Part shown: piece after piece, positions 27,302-36,563 of the stretch
How positions within the stretch are numbered: position 1 is the first letter of the stretch
Layout: every line of letters starts with the position of its first letter
Source: Agarivorans sp. Alg241-V36
GTDB taxonomy: Bacteria > Pseudomonadota > Gammaproteobacteria > Enterobacterales > Celerinatantimonadaceae
DNA: 64,000 bases
Assembly (NCBI RefSeq): GCF_900537085.1
Contig: NZ_UNRE01000001.1
Span: 811,163-875,162, forward strand
Reading direction: 5' to 3'
Notes under the pieces: generated by a model
The model's input: only the letters and a program-made list of their open reading frames with translations
Database searches by the model: none
Told to the model about the DNA's origin: nothing
Made by a program: the position numbers and the translations under genes

Positions 27302-28378
27302 ATGAATAAGATACTCGTCACTGGCGGCGCTGGTTTTATAGGCAGCGCCGTTGTGCGCCATATCATCGATAATACCAACGATGGCGTATTAAACGTTGAT
27401 GCGCTGACCTATGCGGGTAATGTGGCCTCGTTAGATGCGGTGGCATCCAATCCGCGTTATCAGTTTTTGCAGGCCAATATTTGTGACAAAGCGGCGATGG
27501 TCAAAGCCTTTGCTGAGTTTAAGCCAACGGCGGTGATGCACCTAGCGGCAGAGAGCCATGTAGACCGCTCTATTGATGGCCCGGGTGAGTTTATTCAAAC
27601 TAATATCGTTGGCACGTATACTTTATTAGAAGCGGCGCGCGAGTATTGGGCTGGCTTAGCGGGTAAGGCCAAGGATGACTTCCGTTTCCACCATATCTCC
27701 ACCGATGAGGTGTATGGTGACTTAGAAGGCACAGAGGACTTATTCTTAGAAACCACCCCTTATGCGCCTAGCTCGCCGTATTCGGCCTCTAAAGCGTGCA
27801 GTGACCATTTAGTTCGCGCATGGCATAGAACCTACGGTTTGCCAGTGGTGGTGACTAACTGCTCAAACAATTATGGGCCTTATCATTTTCCTGAAAAGCT
27901 TATTCCGCATGTGATTTTAAACGCCCTAGAAGCCAAAGCCTTGCCGGTATACGGCGATGGTTTGCAAATTCGAGATTGGCTATTTGTAGAAGACCACGCA
28001 AGGGCGCTGTACAAAGTAGTGACTACGGGTGAAGTAGGGGAGACCTACAACATTGGTGGCCACAATGAAAAAACCAATATTGAGGTAGTGCGCACCATAT
28101 GTAGTTTGTTAGAAGAGCTCGCCCCTAGTGAGGCTAAGGCCAAGCTCGCGGTGGCAGGGCACAGTCACTTTGAAGATTTGATTACCTTTGTTAAAGATCG
28201 CCCCGGGCATGACGCGCGCTACGCGATAGATGCCTCGAAAATAGCCAATGAATTGGGTTGGACACCAGACGAGAGTTTTGAGACGGGCATTCGCAAAACC
28301 GTACTATGGTATTTGTCTAATCAGCCATGGTGGCAAGCGGTGCTTAATGGTGATTACCAATTAGAGCGCTTAGGCTAG
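27302..28378 (+). CDS. rmlB: dTDP-glucose 4,6-dehydratase
   Basis: Second step of dTDP-L-rhamnose synthesis: dTDP-glucose to dTDP-4-keto-6-deoxyglucose. 358 residues with the NAD loop '[14 protein letters not shown]', '[12 protein letters not shown]', '[11 protein letters not shown]' and the catalytic '[11 protein letters not shown]' Tyr/Lys. The C-terminus '[16 protein letters not shown]' is also standard. Its base composition is richer in G+C than the genes before it, so it belongs to a different block. It is followed by rmlA after 8 bases, then by broken rmlC and rmlD. Confidence 0.96.
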   Translation: MNKILVTGGAGFIGSAVVRHIIDNTNDGVLNVDALTYAGNVASLDAVASNPRYQFLQANICDKAAMVKAFAEFKPTAVMHLAAESHVDRSIDGPGEFIQTNIVGTYTLLEAAREYWAGLAGKAKDDFRFHHISTDEVYGDLEGTEDLFLETTPYAPSSPYSASKACSDHLVRAWHRTYGLPVVVTNCSNNYGPYHFPEKLIPHVILNALEAKALPVYGDGLQIRDWLFVEDHARALYKVVTTGEVGETYNIGGHNEKTNIEVVRTICSLLEELAPSEAKAKLAVAGHSHFEDLITFVKDRPGHDARYAIDASKIANELGWTPDESFETGIRKTVLWYLSNQPWWQAVLNGDYQLERLG

Positions 28379-28386
28379 GAGTTGAC

Positions 28387-29304
28387 ATGAAAGCATCAAA
28401 TAGTGCTAAACCTTTTAAAGGAATTGTATTGGCGGGTGGTAGCGGTACCCGTTTACACCCTATCACCATTGGCATTTCTAAACATTTATTACCTATCTAC
28501 GACAAGCCGATGATTTTTTATCCGTTGTCGGTACTGATGCTCTCAGGAATAAAAGAGATATTAATCATCTCAACTCCAGAAGACTTGCCCAATTACCAAA
28601 AGTTGCTCGGTGACGGCAGCAGGTTTGGTATTACGTTAACCTATGCTGAGCAGCCCAGCCCTGATGGCTTAGCACAAGCGTTTATTATTGGTGAGAAATT
28701 TATTGGTGATGATAATGTCGCGCTGATTTTAGGCGACAATATTTTTTATGGTCAGCGCTTTACTGACAAGTTGCTACATGCAACAAGTAAGTCCTCTGGC
28801 GCTACAGTATTTGGGTATCATGTCAACGATCCCGAGCGTTTTGGTGTGGTGGAGTTTGATAGACAAGGTAAGGCATTAAGTATTGAAGAAAAACCAAAAC
28901 TTCCTAAGTCTAATTATGCCGTTACTGGCTTATATTTTTATGACAATCAGGTGGTCGAGATAGCTAAATCCATCATACCCTCTGCGCGTGGCGAGCTAGA
29001 AATTACCGATGTGAACATGGCGTATCTTAAGAGCGACGTTCTCAGCGTTGAGCTCCTCGGGCGCGGCTTTGCTTGGTTGGATACGGGCACTCATAGCTCA
29101 CTTTTAGAGGCGGGGCAATATGTTCAAACTATTGAGCATCGCCAAGGCTTAAAAGTCGCCTGTATAGAAGAAATTGCTTTTAACCAAGGTTGGCTGAGTC
29201 AGGAGGGGCTGCAAGCTCAGGCTGACGCCCTGAAAAAGACAGGTTACGGACAATACTTACAATGCTTGTTAGATGAGCAGCGCGCTCAAACGCTAAGTCA
29301 ATAA
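28387..29304 (+). CDS. rmlA: Glucose-1-phosphate thymidylyltransferase
   Basis: First step of the dTDP-sugar pathway: dTTP plus glucose-1-P to dTDP-glucose. 305 residues with '[20 protein letters not shown]' at 15-34, '[14 protein letters not shown]', 'LGDNIFYG', '[20 protein letters not shown]' and '[13 protein letters not shown]'. The length and C-terminal part match RmlA. An N-terminal stretch of about 11 residues precedes the core. It is intact, like rmlB, so dTDP-4-keto-6-deoxyglucose can still be made although the downstream rhamnose steps are broken. Confidence 0.96.
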   Translation: MKASNSAKPFKGIVLAGGSGTRLHPITIGISKHLLPIYDKPMIFYPLSVLMLSGIKEILIISTPEDLPNYQKLLGDGSRFGITLTYAEQPSPDGLAQAFIIGEKFIGDDNVALILGDNIFYGQRFTDKLLHATSKSSGATVFGYHVNDPERFGVVEFDRQGKALSIEEKPKLPKSNYAVTGLYFYDNQVVEIAKSIIPSARGELEITDVNMAYLKSDVLSVELLGRGFAWLDTGTHSSLLEAGQYVQTIEHRQGLKVACIEEIAFNQGWLSQEGLQAQADALKKTGYGQYLQCLLDEQRAQTLSQ

Positions 29305-29324
29305 TTGGATTAAAGAACGCAAGA

Positions 29325-29835
29325 GTGAATGTAATAGACACTCGTATTAGTGATGTAATAATTGTCGAGCCTAAAGCGCTTGGCGATGAGCGCGGTTTAT
29401 TATCGGCCTTTCAATCAGAGCTCTATAAGACTTTGTCGATTGTTGACTAAGATTTTGTGCAAAATAACTACTCTCTCTTTGGGCTGGGCGCGCGGCTTAC
29501 ATTTTCAAAAAACAAAGCCACAAGTCAAGTTAGTGCGGGGCGGCGTATTTGATTCTGTTGTCGGTAACTCTCTCACCCTTGCCCATTGGGCTGGAGTCGC
29601 CCTGTTCGAAGGCAGCAAACGCTAGTTTTAGGTGTCGTTAAGCTTAGTCCATGGTTTGTGGTGACTAGAGGTGTGGCGGATTTTGAAAGCTATTGCACCG
29701 ATTATTACGACTTGAGTGATGAGCGCAACTTAGCCTGAGGTGACAGCGAGGTAGGCATTGAATGGCCACTGAAAGGCGTTCAGATCTTCAACAAAAAAAA
29801 GCATAGGACTATGTGCAGAGCTATTCGCCCAATGA
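29325..29835 (+). pseudogene. rmlC: rmlC remnant (dTDP-4-dehydrorhamnose 3,5-epimerase)
   Basis: A GTG at 29325 opens a good RmlC N-terminus ('VIDTRISDVIIVEPKALGDE'), stopped by TAA at 29448. Reading on, 'FVQNNYSL', then in another frame 'RGLHFQKTKPQVKLVRGGVF', then 'HWAGVALFEGSKR' and finally 'VADFESYCTDYYDLSDERNL' and 'GDSEVGIEWPL' follow RmlC order. A TGA stands where a Trp is expected in 'LAWDDSEVG'. The far end 'AELFAQ' stops at 29833-29835. So at least one premature stop, one Trp-to-stop change and several frameshifts are present. The gene cannot make a full epimerase. Confidence 0.88.
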
Positions 29836-30358
29836 ATGTGTTGCTAACCGGTACAAACAGTCGGTTAAGCACACGCTTACAAGGTTTAGCCAAACAGCAG
29901 ATCTTTTATTGTGAATGCCGCAGAACATACATCAGTCGATAAAGCACGAACTGAGCTGGAACTAGCCGCCCACGATTAACGCAAAGGGACCTGAATATTT
30001 AGCAATAACGGCGAGTGATAAGAGCCAGATGTGATCGCTGAACAGTGCGGCTGCCGCCCTTATTTTAGCGTGTTGTGAGTAAATTAAGGGCGGTAAAACT
30101 GCTTGGAGCAGTTACCGCGATAGTGGGGACATACTCACTAGTTGGCATGAATTTACCCGAGCGATTTTGACCGAAGGCTTAGTCCAAGGCAAGTTGACCA
30201 ACGCGGTGAAGCTAAATGTGATTAAAACCGAAGATAATCCACTACCTGTGCCGTTCGCCGCTTACTCGGTGATGGATTGTGCCAGTATGTTTGATGCTTG
30301 GGGAGTGGGGGCTAGTGACTGACGTAGCGCATTATCTCGTGTTTTTATCAGGTTTTAA
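29832..30358 (+). pseudogene. rmlD: rmlD remnant (dTDP-4-dehydrorhamnose reductase)
   Basis: The ATG at 29832 overlaps the rmlC stop and begins 'MNVLLTGTNSRL', the RmlD cofactor loop with changes. Later pieces in shifting frames match RmlD order: 'VNAAEHTSVDKARTELEL', a 'KGPEYLAITASD'-like stretch, 'IKTEDNPLPVPFAAYSVMD', and 'GVGASD-stop-RSALSRVF', where the stop replaces the Trp of the usual 'DWR'. The remnant spans about 527 bases against about 870 for an intact gene, so it has internal deletions as well as stops. No function is expected. Confidence 0.82.
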
Positions 30359-30439
30359 TGGGGTGGCAAATGTTTTAAGCTGTAAAGTGTCACATTAGTT
30401 AATTAGCATTATTATGCCCAGCCATATAGAGAAGAGTTA

Positions 30440-31606
30440 ATGAAAATAGCAGTAGCTGGTACAGGTTATGTAGGTCTGTCCAACTCTATGTTGATCGCAC
30501 AGCACCACGAAGTGGTGGCTGTAGATATTGTTCCTGAAAAAATCGCTTTGCTGAACAACAAACAATCGCCGATTGTCGATAAAGAGATTGAAGACTTTTT
30601 AGCCAATAAACCCCTCAATTTCATAGCCACCTTAGATAAGCAGCAGGCTTATGCAGGCGCTGATTATGTGATTATCTCCACGCCTACCGACTATGACCCA
30701 GAAACCAACTATTTCAATACTAAGTCGGTTGAAGCGGTGATTGCCGATGTATTAGCGATTAATCCCGAAGCGGTGATGGTGATTAAGTCGACTGTGCCGG
30801 TGGGTTACACTAAATCAGTACGAGATAAATTTAGTGTAGATAACATTATTTTTTCACCTGAGTTTTTGCGAGAGGGCAGGGCACTGCATGATAACTTACA
30901 CCCGTCACGTATTGTGGTGGGTGAGGAATCGGAACGCGCGCAAGTGTTTGCCGATTTGTTGGTTGAAGGCGCAATAAAAGAAAACATTGATGTATTGCTT
31001 ACTGATTCAACCGAAGCAGAAGCGATTAAGTTGTTTGCTAACACCTATCTTGCGCTGCGGGTGGCTTACTTTAATGAGTTAGATACTTACGCAGAAACAC
31101 ATGGCTTAGATAGCCGGCATATAATCGAAGGGGTGGGTCTGGACCCGCGCATTGGTAATCATTACAACAACCCTTCATTTGGCTACGGTGGTTACTGTTT
31201 ACCTAAAGATACCAAGCAATTGTTAGCTAACTACAAAGATGTACCGAATAATATTATTGGTGCGATTGTTGATGCCAATACTACCCGTAAAGACTTTATT
31301 GCTGAATCAATCGTAAAGCGTAACCCAACGCGTGTAGGCGTATATCGCTTAATTATGAAATCGGGCTCTGATAATTTCAGGGCCTCGAGTATTCAAGGCA
31401 TTATGAAGCGCATCAAAGCCAAGGGTATTGAAGTAGTGATTTATGAACCGGTGATGGAAGAAGACGAGTTTTTCCACTCTAAGGTTTATCGAGACTTAGA
31501 TGCATTTAAACAAGACTGTGATGTGATAATTGCTAATCGCATGGTGGATGATATTAAAGACGTTGCAGATAAAGTGTATACCCGCGACCTGTTTGGTAGT
31601 GACTAA
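30440..31606 (+). CDS. ugd: UDP-glucose 6-dehydrogenase
   Basis: Oxidises UDP-glucose to UDP-glucuronate with two NAD. 388 residues, the short E. coli Ugd type. Motifs: '[15 protein letters not shown]' NAD loop at 7-21, 'IISTPTDYD', 'KSTVPVGYT', 'FSPEFLREG', '[17 protein letters not shown]' and the catalytic-Cys stretch '[16 protein letters not shown]'. It stands after the rml ruins and ends at a strong terminator. UDP-GlcA may feed either glycan locus; no epimerase or decarboxylase that uses it is visible nearby. Confidence 0.95.
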   Translation: MKIAVAGTGYVGLSNSMLIAQHHEVVAVDIVPEKIALLNNKQSPIVDKEIEDFLANKPLNFIATLDKQQAYAGADYVIISTPTDYDPETNYFNTKSVEAVIADVLAINPEAVMVIKSTVPVGYTKSVRDKFSVDNIIFSPEFLREGRALHDNLHPSRIVVGEESERAQVFADLLVEGAIKENIDVLLTDSTEAEAIKLFANTYLALRVAYFNELDTYAETHGLDSRHIIEGVGLDPRIGNHYNNPSFGYGGYCLPKDTKQLLANYKDVPNNIIGAIVDANTTRKDFIAESIVKRNPTRVGVYRLIMKSGSDNFRASSIQGIMKRIKAKGIEVVIYEPVMEEDEFFHSKVYRDLDAFKQDCDVIIANRMVDDIKDVADKVYTRDLFGSD

Positions 31607-31630
31607 GTCTAAAGATTTACACTGAAGCCA

Positions 31631-31664
31631 GAGTCAAGGCATTAGCCTTGGCTCTTTTATTTTA
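31631..31664 (+). terminator. Intrinsic terminator after ugd
   Basis: GAGTCAAGGC (31631-31640) pairs with GCCTTGGCTC (31645-31654) around ATTA, a 10-bp stem with one G-T pair, followed by TTTTATTTTA. It ends the rml/ugd transcript. Confidence 0.85.
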
Positions 31665-31720
31665 GTTATCTTAAGAATGCGTGTTCTAGGGTATAATCTT
31701 TCTTTTTTTTTGGATTCATC

Positions 31721-31999
31721 ATGGCTAGAACTGCAGCTGCATTACACATTTTGGTTAAACACAAAGAACAAGCTGAGGAGATTATGGCCCAGCTTAAAAA
31801 AGGCGCGAAATTCCAAACCTTAGCAAAAAAGCACTCGACTTGCCCTTCAGGAAAAAAGGGCGGTGATTTAGGCGAGTTTCGACGCGGGCAAATGGTGCCG
31901 CAGTTCGACAAAGTATGCTTTAGTGGTGAGATTCTTGTGCCGCACTTAGTTAAAACTAAGCACGGTTGGCATGTAGTTAAAGTGCTTTATAGGACTTAA
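31721..31999 (+). CDS. ppiC: Parvulin-type peptidyl-prolyl isomerase
   Basis: A 92-residue single-domain rotamase of the PpiC (Par10) type: cytoplasmic, no signal peptide. The whole protein is one parvulin domain with '[20 protein letters not shown]', '[20 protein letters not shown]', '[13 protein letters not shown]' and the closing '[13 protein letters not shown]'. Its length matches E. coli PpiC (93). It is a housekeeping gene with its own transcription unit, marking an edge between the accessory blocks. Confidence 0.95.
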   Translation: MARTAAALHILVKHKEQAEEIMAQLKKGAKFQTLAKKHSTCPSGKKGGDLGEFRRGQMVPQFDKVCFSGEILVPHLVKTKHGWHVVKVLYRT

Positions 32000-32108
32000 C
32001 TTTCGGATCCCACTATTATTTGTTGCTGACAGTTGCCTCGAGGTCTGAGGTGGTGGATTTATCATCGATAACTCCACCTTCATTAAGCACCTAGTATAGC
32101 AATCTGAA

Positions 32109-32768
32109 TTAAGAGCAGCTTTCTGGCAGGTCGTGCTCAAGTCTAATCTGTTTTAATTTACTTAAGCTTTCTGATAATTCAGTTTGTGCTTCTAGCACAT
32201 TGCTCACTTGTTTATCGAGCTTGATAATTTCTGTGTAGCTAGCATTTAGCTTATCAACATCCCCTGTTTCAGCGTAACTTAGGGCTTCTAGCCACACACC
32301 AGCCTCTTGGTAATGAGGCTCGCTGGCGGCTTTTGATAACTGAGCATTACTTAAAGCGCTTGAGTAATCGCATTTTGCTAATGCCACTATGCCATCAACA
32401 GCGGGCTCGCCAATGGCTGCAATAAGTTGTTCTTTGCTTGGAAGTTGATTAGAGCTAGTCTCAGCAGTCTCTTGCGGGGCTTGCTCTGCAGAACTTTGCT
32501 TAGCATCTTGCACGGCTCCTACCGCTGCGCCTGATGCAGCCCCAACGGCTGCTCCTCTTGCTGCTGACTCTAAAGGGTCGCCCCCCCAAATAAGACCAGA
32601 AACTAGGCCGCCAGCCGCACCGGCTAGTGCGCCGGTACCTGCTCCTTCTGCGGTGTTGGCGCAACCAGATACGTGTAAAATAACTATCAAAGATATTATG
32701 GCTAAAGTCGATCTGATGTTAATGATAGAGCTGTTGGTTATTTGTTGAAAACGAGTGCTTATTCGCAT
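32109..32768 (-). CDS. Glycine-zipper lipoprotein of unknown function
   Basis: A 219-residue predicted lipoprotein. An N-terminal hydrophobic stretch (about 20-33) ends in the lipobox 'HVSGC' with Cys at about residue 36. A glycine-zipper region follows, 'GAGTGALAGAAGGLVSGLIW' and 'ARGAAVGAASGAAVGAV', with small residues every four positions, as in SlyB/Rcc01698-like outer-membrane proteins. The C-terminal 120 residues are polar and helical. No function can be assigned. It is on the opposite strand to its neighbours. Confidence 0.75.
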   Translation of the reverse strand: MRISTRFQQITNSSIINIRSTLAIISLIVILHVSGCANTAEGAGTGALAGAAGGLVSGLIWGGDPLESAARGAAVGAASGAAVGAVQDAKQSSAEQAPQETAETSSNQLPSKEQLIAAIGEPAVDGIVALAKCDYSSALSNAQLSKAASEPHYQEAGVWLEALSYAETGDVDKLNASYTEIIKLDKQVSNVLEAQTELSESLSKLKQIRLEHDLPESCS

Positions 32769-33191
32769 TTTACTTCCATTGTAGTTGTCGATTATCTAGT
32801 TTAGTTATACAACATACTGGCTTGAATTATTGAGTTTTTGTTAAAGATAACTGAGTAATTTTTTTTAGTTGATTAGTATAACAGTTGTCGTGACTTTCCT
32901 CTGGTTTCCTCATACCTTAGTCACAGCACTGAAAGGGATACAGTGCGGAGCTTGCAGTTGCTTGGCGAGAGGCGTAAACGCAGTGTTAACTAATAGCTAA
33001 CAATATAGTTGTTGAAAAGTTCAGGTTCTTTATATTAACTTTGACAAAAGTGACTGGTAACTTTGTTAAAGGTTACACCTCTATTGTTAAAAGAAGAGGG
33101 CATTAATTAGGTTTTTGATAGGGTATAAAGCAAGGTTTGGTAGCTAAAACCCCTTGTTTAATCATATTTCTTCTAATGGATTAGTTTACGA
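32769..33191. other. Leader region of the second glycan locus
   Basis: About 420 bases without a gene, upstream of the flippase at 33192. It holds a JUMPstart-like element at 32941-32983 and otherwise AT-rich sequence, so it probably carries the divergent promoters for the lipoprotein gene and for the glycan operon. No promoter could be placed with confidence. Confidence 0.5.
32941..32983 (+). promoter_or_regulatory. JUMPstart/ops-like element
   Basis: The stretch starts with CAGTGC and continues through GAGCTTGCAG to GGCGAGAGGCGTAAACGC, which lines up with the JUMPstart layout (CAGTGC..GTAGCTG..GCCAGGGGCGGTAGCG). The ops core GGCGGTAGCG is only approximate here (GAGGCGTAAACG). Such elements recruit RfaH/NusG-type factors to long polysaccharide operons. 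Its position 200 bases before the flippase supports the call. Confidence 0.45.
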
Positions 33192-34406
33192 GTGTCATTA
33201 TTCAAAGATAGTTTAAAAGGAGGCGCTACTCGATATATCGCCCTAGCTATAAATTTCTCTCTATTGGTTTTGGTAGTTCGTTCTTTAGGAGCAGAGCTTC
33301 GCGGTGAGTACGTTTATCTATTGGGCTTAAGCGCTGTGATTGCAAAGTTCATAAGCTTTAGTGTCCAGTCATCTATCCATAATCGCCGGTTGAGCGGTGA
33401 CCCCTTGTCTTCACTGTTGGGTTTTTTCGTACTTCTTTGTTTAATTTGTGCTGTAGTTTTTGCCATAGCAATGTTGGTAAATACTTACACCCACTTTGCA
33501 AGCATTAGCTTTTTAGTTTTGTTATTGTTGGTTACTGTTATCACTATCGCAGATGCATTCACAGTACAGCTTTACGTTTATAACGGCTTAATCAACGCCT
33601 ACAACCGTTCACTCGTGATTACCGCAATAGTTACATTTATAACTACGTTATTGCTTTTGTGGTGGGGGATGGGCTTAACCGGTGTTTTTGCCGGTTTCAT
33701 CATTGGTAAGTTGTATTTTTGTTGCTCGTTTTTGTATGCACTATCGTCGGAAAATATCGATTTATCAAAACCAGATTGCCGACCGTCAACAATCATTGAG
33801 CTATTGCGAAACAGCTTGAGTTTACATGTTGGCATGGCTGGTCAGGTGGTGATCGCTCAAACTAGTGTCATCATGTTAGGGGCTTCGCTTAATATGGCGG
33901 GTGCAAGTTACTACCAGTTATCTTTGCAGCTCATATCACTAGTTTATATTTTCTCTCAATCTGTCTCATTTGTGTTTCTGTCCAAAAACTCCTCTGGGAA
34001 ACTAGCCGAAAACTGGAGAGAGCAAAAAGGTGTTATCGGTTTATTATTGCCGCTTTGTATCTTGATATGTACTGTATTGTTTTTCGCAGCAAAGCTTATT
34101 CCTTATGTTTTTGGTGAAGAGTTTGAAGAAGCAGTGGCCATTTTTAGGGTTATGCTGCTAGTTGTGCCTATCGTTGTCTTTAAGAACTTGATTCAAAATC
34201 AAATCCTCTCTAGAGGGTACTTCAAGGTGTTTTCTTTTTTTACTCTTTTGGTGGCGGCTATTAGCGTGCTGGCAAATTATCTATTGATTCCCTCGCTTGG
34301 CGTGGCGGGGGCTTCTTATGCTTATGTTATTGCAAATAGCTTTTACGTGGTAATGCTTGTTTATTTGGTTCTTCGCTTAAATCGTGAGGTAGTTGATGAG
34401 GTATAG
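33192..34406 (+). CDS. Flippase (Wzx/MOP family) of the second glycan locus
   Basis: A 404-residue membrane protein with about twelve hydrophobic segments. The start 'FKDSLKGGATRYIALAINFS' and 'RSLGAELRGEYVYLLGLSAV' are typical of polysaccharide exporters, and 'PSLGVAGASYAYVIANSFYV' near the end is the common C-terminal phrase of the family. It should flip the undecaprenyl-linked unit made by the downstream transferases. It starts with GTG at 33192; no strong ribosome site is visible. First gene of the operon behind the JUMPstart-like element and about 12 bases before the polymerase candidate. Confidence 0.85.
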   Translation: MSLFKDSLKGGATRYIALAINFSLLVLVVRSLGAELRGEYVYLLGLSAVIAKFISFSVQSSIHNRRLSGDPLSSLLGFFVLLCLICAVVFAIAMLVNTYTHFASISFLVLLLLVTVITIADAFTVQLYVYNGLINAYNRSLVITAIVTFITTLLLLWWGMGLTGVFAGFIIGKLYFCCSFLYALSSENIDLSKPDCRPSTIIELLRNSLSLHVGMAGQVVIAQTSVIMLGASLNMAGASYYQLSLQLISLVYIFSQSVSFVFLSKNSSGKLAENWREQKGVIGLLLPLCILICTVLFFAAKLIPYVFGEEFEEAVAIFRVMLLVVPIVVFKNLIQNQILSRGYFKVFSFFTLLVAAISVLANYLLIPSLGVAGASYAYVIANSFYVVMLVYLVLRLNREVVDEV

Positions 34407-34430
34407 CATGCTTGGTCATTGCAGGTTCAG

Positions 34431-35387
34431 ATGCTGTTAAGCCAAGAACAAAAAGATCTATCCCTCGCGTTTCTATTTACGGTTCTTGTATTCCTTGTGC
34501 CTTGGGTGGAGTTACGAGGCGCAGGCTTAGCCGATTTGGCAAATTATATCTATCGCTTTAACGAGTTAAAGGTATATGGTTCAGAATTTATTAACCCAGA
34601 TAATTCACTGATTGGTTACTTCACTTCTGAAGCTGCTTGGGCATATTTGCTACTGCTTCTATCTAAAACGGGTATTGAAGCCAAGACTGCAATGTTCGCT
34701 ATTTCTTTCTTTTGCTTTCTTTGTATTAGTTCATTCGTTTTTGTAAGAGTGAATAAGCTATATGCTGCTTTGTTGCTGGTAAACCCTTTGCTTATAGATT
34801 TAGTTATGGCCCAGCAAAGAAGCGCTCTCGCTTTAAGCTTGTTCCTATTAGCAATACCTAGAGCAAACCAACACCTTAAAGCCATGTTGTTTGTTATGGG
34901 AGTGTTTACCCATGCTGTATTTTTGTTTATGAGTGCCCTTTATTACTTATCGAAGTTACTTTCACAAAGAGAGAGAGAGGAATCAAGCAATCAATTCTAC
35001 ACACTTGCTGTAATTGTGGTGGTTGCTGCTGTGTTTATATTTGGTAAAGATGTGTTGCTTGCTTTGTTGGGGGATCGCAGAGCAGGTGTCTCAGGTAAGT
35101 CAGTTTCCTTTCTGTATGCTGCCTTCTGGATTGTAGCGTTGTTCTATGTAGCGGCTTTTCACAAAGAAGTCCCTTATTATCATACTTATATGTGTTTGTT
35201 TTTTTTGACTCTATTTTTGTTTGCTACCTTGTCAGGTCAGTATAGCTCCCGTTATATAGCACTTGGATATCCTTTTTTTATCGTCACGATGGGGAGCTTC
35301 GAAAGAAATAAATCTTTGGTGCTATTTCTTGGGTTATTAATGTATCAATATTTGCAGTGGATTTATTGGTGGGGATTTTTGAATTGA
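34431..35387 (+). CDS. Membrane protein, EpsG/Wzy-type polymerase candidate
   Basis: About 318 residues with nine or ten hydrophobic segments. 'YRFNELKVYGSEFINPDNSL' near the start and 'NPLLIDLVMAQQRSALALSL' in the middle resemble the EpsG/Wzy group, where an Arg-rich patch after a membrane segment is common. Start choice: a TTG at 34419 is possible, but ATG 34431 ('MLLSQEQKDL') is preferred. It sits between the flippase and glycosyltransferases and is the only polymerase candidate in this locus. The assignment is by topology and context. Confidence 0.65.
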   Translation: MLLSQEQKDLSLAFLFTVLVFLVPWVELRGAGLADLANYIYRFNELKVYGSEFINPDNSLIGYFTSEAAWAYLLLLLSKTGIEAKTAMFAISFFCFLCISSFVFVRVNKLYAALLLVNPLLIDLVMAQQRSALALSLFLLAIPRANQHLKAMLFVMGVFTHAVFLFMSALYYLSKLLSQREREESSNQFYTLAVIVVVAAVFIFGKDVLLALLGDRRAGVSGKSVSFLYAAFWIVALFYVAAFHKEVPYYHTYMCLFFLTLFLFATLSGQYSSRYIALGYPFFIVTMGSFERNKSLVLFLGLLMYQYLQWIYWWGFLN

Positions 35388-36541
35388 GCTTAAGAGCGAG
35401 TGAGACAACTAAACACGGCCTAATTATTGTTCCTACTGATGCTTTAGGAGGAGCCGAATCAAACCTAATGAAGGTGGCAACAGAGCTGAAAAGACGCCGT
35501 TGGAATCTCTGTATAATTTTTTTGTCTAGAGGTGATAACGGGAAGTGGGATCAGTTTGATGTTAGTGAAAAACACTATGTAGCTTCAAATCGGGAGTTAT
35601 ATGGATTTATCAAATCGGTATTATGGTTGGCTAAAAAGCGGCTAAGCGGACAACGGTTTGATTTGTCTTTCACTTCTCATGTGCATACCAATGCATTTGT
35701 TGGGCTGTGCACTCTACTTGGTTGTTTGGCTGTTAAGCGTAGGGTTTATCGCGAATCTAGCAAACCGTTTGACCGCTACACGGGTCTTAGGATATTTGCT
35801 TTCAAATTAATGTACCGATTATATCGAGCGCCCGACTTACTTGTGTTGCAAACCCAAGACATGAAAGAACAGCTAATGAAAAGGGTGCCTTTTACCAGAG
35901 CTCGTCGATTAAAGGTAATACCTAATCCGGTTGAGTATGAGAGCTTGTTAAAGCGTTCAAAGCAGTCTGCGGACGTTAAATATCCTCTACACGAAAATCA
36001 AAACACGGTTGAATTAGTAAGTGTCGGCAGGTTAGTTGATGCCAAAGCCTTTGATGTACTGTTGTATGCCTTTAAACAGCTATTGGACTCTTCTACTCAT
36101 CAACGTTATCGGTTAAACATTGTGGGTAAGGGGCCTAACTACGACAGCTTGGTTTGTATTGCAGAAGAGTTGGGTATTAGTAACAAGGTCTGTTTTCATG
36201 GGCATATAGCTAACCCTTTACCTTTAATGCGAGAAGCTGACCTTTGCGTAGTTTCTTCTAGGGTTGAAGGATTTCCTAATGCTCTTCTAGAAATGATGAC
36301 TGTATCAAAAGCAGTAGTTTCAACTACATGTGCTGACGGCGTATCTTCTCTACCCGGTATAAGCGTTTGTGATACTGAAAGTGCTAAACAACTTTCCAAC
36401 GCTATGGTTCAAGAGTTGTCTGTCTGCTCAAGTGAGCGAAGGAAAAAAATCATCCTGATGCGAAAGCATGTTAAAACACGAACAGTGGAAGGTTTTGTAA
36501 ACAGTTTGCTAGAAACCACAGACGAAGCAATTAATTACTAA
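35384..36541 (+). CDS. Glycosyltransferase family 4
   Basis: About 385 residues of GT-B fold. 'GLIIVPTDALGGAESNLMKV' holds the N-terminal GG.E loop, and the donor site reads 'SSRVEGFPNALLEMMTVSKA' with the EX7E spacing. Start: a GTG at 35357 is possible, but TTG at 35384 overlaps the upstream stop (TTGA) and is preceded by GGTGGGGA at 35368-35375 at proper spacing, so it is preferred. It is the first of three glycosyltransferases in the bacillosamine locus. Donor unknown. Confidence 0.82.
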   Translation: MSLRASETTKHGLIIVPTDALGGAESNLMKVATELKRRRWNLCIIFLSRGDNGKWDQFDVSEKHYVASNRELYGFIKSVLWLAKKRLSGQRFDLSFTSHVHTNAFVGLCTLLGCLAVKRRVYRESSKPFDRYTGLRIFAFKLMYRLYRAPDLLVLQTQDMKEQLMKRVPFTRARRLKVIPNPVEYESLLKRSKQSADVKYPLHENQNTVELVSVGRLVDAKAFDVLLYAFKQLLDSSTHQRYRLNIVGKGPNYDSLVCIAEELGISNKVCFHGHIANPLPLMREADLCVVSSRVEGFPNALLEMMTVSKAVVSTTCADGVSSLPGISVCDTESAKQLSNAMVQELSVCSSERRKKIILMRKHVKTRTVEGFVNSLLETTDEAINY

Positions 36542-36563
36542 TAGATTTTAAGCGATGAATTGA

